Assembly (NCBI GenBank): GCA_964022115.1
Contig: CAXIBC010000052.1
Location: 1 to 20,819, forward strand
From: Oleispira sp964022115
GTDB taxonomy: Bacteria > Pseudomonadota > Gammaproteobacteria > Pseudomonadales > Oceanobacteraceae
Length of the DNA stretch: 20,819 nt
Direction: 5' to 3'
Positions within the stretch are counted from its first letter, which is position 1; the number at the start of each line of letters is the position of its first letter. The notes beneath the pieces are model-generated. The model saw only the letters and a program-made list of their open reading frames with translations. It had not been told where the DNA came from and ran no database searches. The translations under genes and the position numbers were made by a program. Below are positions 15,301-20,819 of the stretch, piece by piece.

Positions 15301-16107
15301 CTAGATACCCAGCACGGTCTTTAAATCTAAGTTTTGCTCTACTGAGTTTTCAAAGCCACCGGCATTAAACGTAAAGCTCAATGGCAGTTCAGGGTTTTGC
15401 AATAAACTGAACATACTGGAGAATAGCTGCCCAAGATTGATCGTGACAGGAATTTGAATCTGGTTTGTACCCTGCTCAATCTTCTGATCTTTTAAATTAC
15501 CCGCTACCAGCTGCTGAGTACCGGCACTCACTGTGTAGCTCAAACTAGCCAATGGCAAAGCAAAGTCATTTTTGTTCTCAATGGTTAGATTTAACAACAT
15601 ATCGACTTGTTTAAAGCTGGATTTCTTTATCTCTAACTTTCCGATACTCGCTACCGGCTTATACAGTACGGACGCTTTTTCAAAAGGAAATTTAAGCCCC
15701 ATGACTTCGACTTCACCTTTAATAACATAATCAATCTGTCCCTCTTTCAACAAAATATCTTTTACTGATAACAAGCTATCTTTAGTTAGGTCGAGACCTA
15801 GGGTAACCTCTTTCGATTGCTTCGCGGGCAAGCTGCCAATCTCATCGGTCTCGCCTTTAACCATAGTTTTTTGATTAAATGAAAGTTCATATTTAAGCTT
15901 ATCAACTGGCAGGGGGTAACTGTTTACATTAGTGATATTAAAGGTAGGTTTTAATTCAATCTTGTCTCGGGACAGCTCGCCAATAGCCACATTCTGATAG
16001 CTAATTTCGGGCTCTTTAAGATTGTCTCTCATCAAACCCTGCATATTCGAACAAGCAGAGACTATGATCGCCAAAAACACTAATGTACTCTTTTTTACCC
16101 TATTCAT
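15301..16107 (-). CDS. LEA type 2 / WHy-domain lipoprotein
   Basis: A 268-residue predicted lipoprotein. The signal peptide ends in VSAC (Cys19, Ser at +2, outer-membrane type). The mature part seems to hold two WHy/LEA-14-type beta-sandwich units. The first (about 35-145) has KPTFNITNVNSYPLPVDKLKYELSF, and the second (about 155-262) has LLNLTIENKNDFALPLASLSYTVS. The repeated theme of asparagine-rich turn, then polar, then P-L-x-x-L-x-Y is characteristic. WHy proteins are linked to desiccation and stress tolerance in plants and some bacteria; the role here is unknown. AAGGTGAGC precedes the ATG. The gene is a single unit, with closely related terminators on both sides. Its lysine-rich, AT-rich composition differs mildly from its neighbours. 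Confidence 0.83.
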   Translation of the reverse strand: MNRVKKSTLVFLAIIVSACSNMQGLMRDNLKEPEISYQNVAIGELSRDKIELKPTFNITNVNSYPLPVDKLKYELSFNQKTMVKGETDEIGSLPAKQSKEVTLGLDLTKDSLLSVKDILLKEGQIDYVIKGEVEVMGLKFPFEKASVLYKPVASIGKLEIKKSSFKQVDMLLNLTIENKNDFALPLASLSYTVSAGTQQLVAGNLKDQKIEQGTNQIQIPVTINLGQLFSSMFSLLQNPELPLSFTFNAGGFENSVEQNLDLKTVLGI

Positions 16108-16161
16108 GTGCTCACCTTATTAGATTGATAACAGATAGAATTTTATTGTCTGTCAGAAAGC

Positions 16162-16198
16162 AAAAAAGCCCAAGCTAATTTCTTAACTTGGGCTTTTT
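16162..16198 (-). terminator. Terminator of the tkt-epd-pgk-fba operon (repeat copy 2)
   Basis: AAGCCCAAG (16166-16174) and CTTGGGCTT form a perfect 9-bp stem with a 12-base loop and T/A runs on both sides. It lies about 17 bases after the fba stop and just before the LEA lipoprotein gene. It shares most of its bases, loop included, with the hairpin at 15232-15270. Confidence 0.88.
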
Positions 16199-16214
16199 AA
16201 ATCATCTCAAAGGT

Positions 16215-17279
16215 TTATTTAACCTTTGGATTTAACTCACCACTTTGATAACGATCAAACATCGCATCTAAAGAAAGTGGGGTAATTTTCGATGCATTAC
16301 CGGCAGTGCCAAAGGCTTCATAACGCGCGACACAAATATCCTGCATGGCTTTAACAGACGCTTTGAAATATTTGCGTGGATCGAACTCAGACGGATTTTC
16401 AGCCAAGAATTTACGGATCGCACCGGTAGACGCTAAACGTAAATCGGTATCGATGTTCACTTTACGAACGCCGTGCTTAATACCTTCAACGATCTGCTCA
16501 ACGGGCACACCATAAGTTTCTGGGATATTACCACCAAACTCATTGATGATCGCCAACCATTCTTGTGGCACAGAAGAAGAACCGTGCATAACCAAGTGAG
16601 TATCAGGGATACGCTTATGGATTTCTTTAATGCGATCTACGGCAAGAATGTCATCCGTTGGTGGACGAGTAAACTTATAAGCACCATGAGAAGTACCACA
16701 AGCAATCGCCAAAGCATCAACACCGGTTTGCTTAACGAAATCCGCTGCTTCTTCAGGATCTGTTAGCATTTGATCCATGCTCAAGGTACCTTCAGCGCCA
16801 ACACCATCTTCTTCACCAGCCTGACCTGTTTCAAGAGAACCTAGTACACCTAGCTCACCCTCAACCGATACACCACAGCCGTGGGCCATTTCAACCGCAC
16901 GCTTAGTAACAGCCACATTGTACTCGTAGCTCATTGGGGTCTTACCATCTTCACCCAAAGAACCATCCATCATTACCGAGCTGAAGCCCAGCTGGATAGA
17001 GCGCTGACATACAGTCGGAGAAGCGCCATGATCCTGGTGCATACACACAGGAATATGCGGAAATTCTTCAATCGCCGCTTGAATCAAGTGACGTAAGAAA
17101 GGTGCTCCGGCATAAGTACGAGCACCGGCAGACGCCTGCACGATCACTGGCGAATCTGTTTGATCAGCCGCTTGCATGATGGCACGCATTTGCTCTAAGT
17201 TGTTTACGTTAAAAGCTGGCACGCCATAACCGAACTCGGCCGCGTGATCCAACATTTGGCGCAATGAAATAAGTGCCAT
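16215..17279 (-). CDS. fba: Class II fructose-bisphosphate aldolase
   Basis: Zinc-dependent aldolase that splits fructose 1,6-bisphosphate into DHAP and glyceraldehyde 3-phosphate, and the reverse in gluconeogenesis. The 354-residue length and the start MALISLRQMLDHAAEFGYGV fit the longer class II type (CbbA/Fba, Calvin-cycle subtype) rather than short enteric GatY. Catalytic Asp83 and zinc ligand His84 lie in CMHQDHGAS, with further ligands His198 in GTSHGAY and His232 in VMHGSSS. EGELGVLGSLETG and the phosphate-binding VNIDTDLRLA are also present. AAGG lies about eight bases before the ATG. It is the last gene of the operon; a structured leader with two hairpins precedes it. Confidence 0.98.
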   Translation of the reverse strand: MALISLRQMLDHAAEFGYGVPAFNVNNLEQMRAIMQAADQTDSPVIVQASAGARTYAGAPFLRHLIQAAIEEFPHIPVCMHQDHGASPTVCQRSIQLGFSSVMMDGSLGEDGKTPMSYEYNVAVTKRAVEMAHGCGVSVEGELGVLGSLETGQAGEEDGVGAEGTLSMDQMLTDPEEAADFVKQTGVDALAIACGTSHGAYKFTRPPTDDILAVDRIKEIHKRIPDTHLVMHGSSSVPQEWLAIINEFGGNIPETYGVPVEQIVEGIKHGVRKVNIDTDLRLASTGAIRKFLAENPSEFDPRKYFKASVKAMQDICVARYEAFGTAGNASKITPLSLDAMFDRYQSGELNPKVK

Positions 17280-17321
17280 GATAAATACCTTTTTAAAATT
17301 TTAAATGTCTTAAATTATTAT

Positions 17322-17367
17322 TCGCTATTCTAGCGACTTCTGCGGTTAAGAGAAATAAACGCAGAAG
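17322..17367 (-). promoter_or_regulatory. Tandem hairpins in the leader before fba
   Basis: Two perfect hairpins abut without a gap. CTTCTGCG/CGCAGAAG (17337-17344 and 17360-17367) has an 8-bp stem and 15-base loop. TCGCTA/TAGCGA (17322-17327 and 17331-17336) has a 6-bp stem and 3-base loop. Neither is followed by a T-run on the minus strand, so they look like an mRNA processing or stability element rather than a terminator. On the plus strand the larger one is followed by a T-rich tract. Confidence 0.55.
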
Positions 17368-17398
17368 ATTGTTTGTTTTTGTTACTAGCAATACTGTA

Positions 17399-17587
17399 TC
17401 AATTGCCATTAACAGGGCGACTCGGCACCCCCTCTTCTTCAAACTCTTTATTCTGACGGTCGGCGTGCTGGGCAGCAGTACTGCCTTCATCTGTTACAAA
17501 CGGCTCACTCGCACAGCCTAATAGACAGATGAAAAGTAAGAGCGAGCTGATCTTTAAATACTGTATTTTCCATACTAGCATACCCAT
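17399..17587 (-). CDS. Small lipoprotein between pgk and fba
   Basis: A 62-residue predicted lipoprotein. The signal peptide is basic then hydrophobic (WKIQYLKISSLLLFICLLGC), with lipobox LLGC, Cys25 and Ala at +2, so outer membrane. The mature peptide is only 38 residues, hydrophilic and acidic (EPFVTDEG, NKEFEEEGVPSRP), with no recognisable fold. The ATG at 17587 is chosen because GAGG lies eight bases upstream; ATG 17593 and GTG 17596 are too close to it. It sits 49 bases after pgk on the same strand, so it is probably carried on the glycolytic transcript. I do not recognise a family beyond lipoprotein. Another frame across 17293-17490 is a shadow. Confidence 0.72.
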   Translation of the reverse strand: MGMLVWKIQYLKISSLLLFICLLGCASEPFVTDEGSTAAQHADRQNKEFEEEGVPSRPVNGN

Positions 17588-17636
17588 AAACATCACCTCG
17601 CTATTTAATTAATACCTATAGTGAAGGCTACTAGCC

Positions 17637-18809
17637 TTATTTAGCACGCTCTTCAAGCATAGCAACGGCCGGTAAAACCTTACCTTCTACAAATTCTAAG
17701 AACGCACCACCACCAGTAGAGATATAAGATACTTTATCGGCAATATCGTATTTATCCACAGCGGCTAAGGTATCACCACCACCAGCAATAGAGAAACCGT
17801 CTGACTCAGCAATGGCTAAAGCCAAGGCTTTAGTGCCTTCACCAAACTGGTCAAATTCGAATACCCCAACAGGGCCATTCCAAATAATAGTCTTCGCTTC
17901 TTTTAGCTGAGCGGCAAGGGCTTTGGCAGAGTCAGGGCCGATGTCAAAGATCATGTCATCAGCCGTCACTTCAGAGGCGTCTTTTAGTGTTGCTTGTGCG
18001 TTTTCGGCAAATTCTTTTGCACAGACAACGTCTGTTGGTACAGGAATAGATACTTTTTCCATCAAGGCTTTGGCTTGTGGTACTAGGTCTTCTTCATATA
18101 GAGACTTACCGACGGGCTTACCCGCCGCCGCTAAGAATGTATTAGCGATACCACCACCTACAATGATCTGGTCACAAATATCCGACAGGCTTTCTAATAC
18201 TTCTAGTTTTGTAGACACTTTAGAACCACCCACAATCGCAACCAATGGGCGCGCTGGATTATCTAAAGCCTTACCTAACGCTTCAAGCTCTGCCGCCAAT
18301 AATGGGCCAGCACAAGCGATTGCTGCAAACTTAGCCACACCATGAGTAGAGGCTTGAGCGCGGTGAGCGGTACCGAATGCATCCATTACAAATACATCAC
18401 AAAGATCTGCATAAGCTTGTGCTAGTTGATCTTCGTCTTTCTTTTCGCCTTTATTAAAGCGTACGTTTTCAAGCAGAACCAGCTCACCATCAGCGATATT
18501 AAGTTCTTGTTTGAAGTCTTTAACCAATTCAACAGGACGGCCTAACATGCCCGCTAAGTGATCGGCGACGGGAGCCATAGAGAATTTCTCTTCAAACTCA
18601 CCTTCTGTCGGACGACCTAAGTGAGACATGACAATAACTTTAGCACCGGCTTCAAGCGCTTGCTGGATCGTTGGCAATGACGCACGAATACGCGCATCAG
18701 ATGATACCTTGCCATCTTTAACCGGTACGTTCAGGTCTTCACGGATTAAAACGCGTTTGCCTTTTAGTTCACCTGAAGCGATCAGGTCAGTCATCTTGAT
18801 TACAGTCAT
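17637..18809 (-). CDS. pgk: Phosphoglycerate kinase
   Basis: Monomeric cytoplasmic kinase that transfers phosphate from 1,3-bisphosphoglycerate to ADP. The 390-residue length is close to E. coli Pgk. Substrate-binding elements are seen in order: RVLIREDLNVPVKDG, VMSHLGRPTEGE, LLENVRFNKGEKKDE, and AFGTAHRAQASTHG. Nucleotide-domain elements are VGGSKVSTKLEVL, WNGPVGVFEF and AGGGDTLAAV. GGACGAG lies about six bases before the ATG. The order epd-pgk-fba is that of E. coli. The 349-base gap to epd is unusually long for this operon and holds a palindromic element and possibly an internal promoter. The small lipoprotein gene follows. Confidence 0.99.
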   Translation of the reverse strand: MTVIKMTDLIASGELKGKRVLIREDLNVPVKDGKVSSDARIRASLPTIQQALEAGAKVIVMSHLGRPTEGEFEEKFSMAPVADHLAGMLGRPVELVKDFKQELNIADGELVLLENVRFNKGEKKDEDQLAQAYADLCDVFVMDAFGTAHRAQASTHGVAKFAAIACAGPLLAAELEALGKALDNPARPLVAIVGGSKVSTKLEVLESLSDICDQIIVGGGIANTFLAAAGKPVGKSLYEEDLVPQAKALMEKVSIPVPTDVVCAKEFAENAQATLKDASEVTADDMIFDIGPDSAKALAAQLKEAKTIIWNGPVGVFEFDQFGEGTKALALAIAESDGFSIAGGGDTLAAVDKYDIADKVSYISTGGGAFLEFVEGKVLPAVAMLEERAK

Positions 18810-18860
18810 AATGTCTCGTCCAATTCTAAATTTTTACACTTACTTTTATATTCAAAGCGC

Positions 18861-18881
18861 TGCACACATTATGGCTGTGCA
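18861..18881. promoter_or_regulatory. Inverted repeat upstream of pgk
   Basis: TGCACA (18861-18866) and TGTGCA (18876-18881) form a perfect 6-bp dyad with nine bases between, about 52-72 bases before the pgk ATG. The size suits a transcription-factor operator. It does not match the CRP consensus (TGTGA-N6-TCACA), and I cannot name a regulator. Confidence 0.3.
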
Positions 18882-19021
18882 ATCGACTTCATAATTTTAC
18901 TATTCACGGCTTAACACACCCTAGCTGTCGCAATGAATGATAAAAGGCCTCGTTTTGCACAATAAATTAATGCTGCTTTTTTCTCACTTAAGTAACAATG
19001 TTCGCGCACAAGTAGTTGTGG

Positions 19022-19116
19022 TTTCAGTATTTGCCGTCAAAGCCATGTGTAGCAGGGATGCTACGCCTGAGCTTATAGGGATATATTCACAGCGCGCTAG
19101 GCGGCGAATACCGAAA
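19022..19116. repeat. REP-like complex palindromic element between epd and pgk
   Basis: Outer arms 19022-19038 and 19100-19116 are inverted repeats of 17 bases; two of the three differences give G-U pairs in a plus-strand RNA. Inside are a perfect hairpin, GTAGC-AGGGAT-GCTAC (19049-19064), and a second stem of GCCTgAGC (19065-19072) with GCTAGGC (19096-19102), which competes with the inner end of the outer stem. AGGGAT occurs twice (19054 and 19078). The layout resembles dispersed palindromic intergenic repeats of marine gammaproteobacteria as I recall them. It is non-coding, inserted in an otherwise conserved operon. Confidence 0.6.
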
Positions 19117-19158
19117 TGACATAATAACTTGTGCTTTAACCAGTACTATCGCAAGCGC

Positions 19159-20181
19159 TTACATATTTTTTAGCTGCAATACCGTATCTAACATACGGTT
19201 TGCAAAACCCCATTCGTTATCGAACCAGATCATCAGTTTTACCAATGAGCCATCACTAATGCGGGTTTGGGTACCATCCACAATTCCCGAATGCGGGTCG
19301 TGGTTAAAATCAACAGAAGCATGAGGCTCTTGAGTAAAGGCTAATATACCGGTCAACTCACTCTCTGCTGCCTGTTTAAATAACGAGTTTACCTGCTCTA
19401 CCGTCACATCCTGCTTAAGCTGTAACGTCACATCTAAGACCGAGACATTAATCGTCGGTACCCGTACATGCAGGCTTTCAAACTTGCCTGCTAGCTCGGG
19501 AATTAAGCGCGTAATCCCTAGGGCCAAGCCCGTATCAACTGGGATAATACTTTGTACCGCAGCGCGCGTTCGGCGAAGATCAGAATGATACGCATCAATC
19601 ACGGGCTGGTCGTTCATCGCCGAGTGAATGGTTGTCGTCATACCACGCTCGATACCAAACTGAGAATTCAATAGCTCTAATACAGGAATTAAGCAGTTGG
19701 TTGAGCAAGAGCCATTAGAGATGATTTTATGGTCAGCCTCTAAGGTATGCTGATTGAACCCTTGGATCACAGTCGCATCCACCCCCGACTCTGCCGGGTG
19801 TGATATCAATACGCGCTTAGCACCTTGCACAAGATGCAGTTCGGCATGGTCACTATTAGTCACCACACCGGTACATTCTAAAACTAGGTCTATCGCAAGG
19901 GCTTGCCAAGGTAAACTAGAGACTTCGGGCTCATGGAATACTTGAATAGTATCACCATTCACCAGCAAATCATGAAAGCCTTGGCCATTTTCTTTTAACT
20001 CAACCGAGCCAGGAAAACGCCCATGGGTGCTGTCATAACGCAGCATATAGCTAACCGACTCTAAATCGGCTAGCTCATTAATGGCAACGACTTGCAGTTG
20101 ATCTTGCAAATTACGCTCGTATAAAGCGCGTAAAATACTACGCCCTATACGACCAAACCCATTAATTGCAATACGTATCAT
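19159..20181 (-). CDS. epd: D-erythrose-4-phosphate dehydrogenase
   Basis: NAD-dependent oxidation of erythrose 4-phosphate to 4-phosphoerythronate, the first step of the DXP-dependent pyridoxal phosphate route. It is a GAPDH-family protein of 340 residues. The NAD motif is INGFGRIGR (6-14). NELAD (35-39) and LRYDSTHGRF (47-56) are the Epd-type replacements for the GAPDH N-D-P segment. Catalytic Cys159 is in SCSTNC, where the usual Thr is Ser, and His186 is in TTIHSAMNDQ. The end, WFDNEWGFANRMLDT, is also Epd-like. AAGGGA precedes the ATG. It lies 27 bases after tkt. A true glyceraldehyde-3-phosphate dehydrogenase is the alternative, but NELAD and the epd-pgk-fba order favour Epd. Confidence 0.93.
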   Translation of the reverse strand: MIRIAINGFGRIGRSILRALYERNLQDQLQVVAINELADLESVSYMLRYDSTHGRFPGSVELKENGQGFHDLLVNGDTIQVFHEPEVSSLPWQALAIDLVLECTGVVTNSDHAELHLVQGAKRVLISHPAESGVDATVIQGFNQHTLEADHKIISNGSCSTNCLIPVLELLNSQFGIERGMTTTIHSAMNDQPVIDAYHSDLRRTRAAVQSIIPVDTGLALGITRLIPELAGKFESLHVRVPTINVSVLDVTLQLKQDVTVEQVNSLFKQAAESELTGILAFTQEPHASVDFNHDPHSGIVDGTQTRISDGSLVKLMIWFDNEWGFANRMLDTVLQLKNM

Positions 20182-20208
20182 AGTATCCCTTGTCTAGGTG
20201 AAGAGTAC

Positions 20209-20819
20209 TTAAAGTACACCTTCAACCGCAGCAACCACCTTCTCAACGGTGAAGCCAAAGTGCTTCATCAAGTCAGCGATTGGAGCTGATTCACCAAAGG
20301 TATCCATACCGACGATGGCGCCATTTAGGCCAACAAACTTGTACCAATAATCTTTATGCAAGGCTTCCACCGCAACACGAGCCGTCACAGACGCTGGCAA
20401 TACCGATTCGATGTAAGCCGCATCTTGTGCACAGAAAATTTCAGCACATGGCATAGATACAACACGAACGTTTTTGCCTTTGGCTTCTAATTCTTTCGCT
20501 GCGTCCATGGCTAGACCGACTTCAGAACCGGTTGCAATTAAGATAGCTTCTGGCGTGCCAATTGAATCCTTAAGAATATAAGCACCTTTCGCGATGTCAG
20601 CAACTTGCGCGGCACTGCGTTCTTGGTGTGGTAAACCCTGACGAGAGAAGATCAAAGACGTTGGGCCATCACTACGTTCAATCGCAGATTTCCAAGAAAC
20701 CGCCGATTCAACCGCATCACATGGGCGCCATGCGTGCATGTTTGGCGTATTACGTAAGCTTGCCACCTGCTCAACGGGCTGGTGCGTTGGGCCATCTTCA
20801 CCCAAACCGATAGAATCGT
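20209..20819 (-). CDS. tkt: Transketolase, C-terminal part
   Basis: The last 202 residues or so of a thiamine-diphosphate transketolase, cut by the right window edge. The frame enters with DSIGLGEDGPTHQPVEQ, the conserved pyrimidine-domain motif, then RNTPNMHAWRPCDAVES and GPTSLIFSRQGLPHQ. The C-terminal domain has ILIATGSEVGLAMDAA, VRVVSMPCAEIF, and DTFGESAPIADLMKHFGFT near the end. Transketolase moves two-carbon units between sugar phosphates, producing erythrose 4-phosphate, the substrate of the next gene's enzyme. It is 27 bases upstream of epd on the same strand. The N-terminal thiamine-binding domain is outside the window. Confidence 0.97.
   Translation of the reverse strand, partial: DSIGLGEDGPTHQPVEQVASLRNTPNMHAWRPCDAVESAVSWKSAIERSDGPTSLIFSRQGLPHQERSAAQVADIAKGAYILKDSIGTPEAILIATGSEVGLAMDAAKELEAKGKNVRVVSMPCAEIFCAQDAAYIESVLPASVTARVAVEALHKDYWYKFVGLNGAIVGMDTFGESAPIADLMKHFGFTVEKVVAAVEGVL

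Noticed and set aside
17293..17490. A 65-codon minus-strand open frame between the small lipoprotein and fba
   Set aside because: It overlaps the lipoprotein in another frame and runs through the tandem hairpins, with no lipobox or Shine-Dalgarno signal.
17923..18345. A 140-codon plus-strand open frame
   Set aside because: Antisense to pgk; a long antisense frame is expected from the codon bias of a highly expressed gene.
18937..19119. A 60-codon plus-strand open frame in the epd-pgk spacer
   Set aside because: Its second half is the palindromic element translated by chance, and no ribosome-binding site precedes it.

Overview
The window is chromosomal DNA from a gammaproteobacterium. The gene neighbourhoods match the class closely: ygfB-pepP-ubiH-ubiI divergent from zapA-6S RNA-5-FTHF cyclo-ligase, glnA divergent from typA, and tkt-epd-pgk-fba. 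The moderate GC content, the COG3014/LpoB/LPP20 lipoprotein trio, the small coiled-coil gene before zapA, and a palindromic intergenic element suggest a marine lineage such as Oceanospirillales. That placement is inference, not proof.

Layout. Positions 1-3541 (minus) hold a ubiquinone/peptidase operon, ygfB, pepP, ubiH and ubiI (cut by the window edge). Positions 3614-5051 (plus) hold a division/6S unit: a sigma70 promoter, a 70-aa coiled-coil protein, zapA, the 6S RNA and the 5-formyltetrahydrofolate cyclo-ligase. Positions 5068-10517 (minus) form an accessory block: a 42-aa membrane mini-protein, a SnoaL-like protein, and an envelope cluster of an alpha/beta hydrolase, a COG3014 lipoprotein, an LpoB-like lipoprotein and an LPP20-family lipoprotein. 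Positions 10647-12395 carry glnA (minus) with its terminator, a textbook sigma54 promoter and two NtrC-type sites. Positions 12500-15220 (plus) carry typA and a glutathione S-transferase. Positions 15232-20819 (minus) carry a LEA/WHy lipoprotein and the carbon operon tkt (partial), epd, pgk, a small lipoprotein and fba.

How the genes work together. The carbon operon links the pentose phosphate pathway and E4P oxidation (towards PLP) to lower glycolysis/gluconeogenesis. UbiH and UbiI carry out ring hydroxylations of ubiquinone synthesis. glnA is set up for nitrogen control by NtrC and sigma54, but ntrBC does not follow it. The envelope cluster is the least understood part: three predicted outer-membrane lipoproteins and a hydrolase in one tight transcription unit.

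No CRISPR array, insertion sequence, phage, tRNA or rRNA gene was seen. The least explained signals are the lipoprotein cluster, the 42-aa membrane ORF, a 10-bp palindrome over the 6S promoter, a complex palindromic element between epd and pgk, tandem hairpins before fba, and two near-identical terminators flanking the LEA lipoprotein gene.
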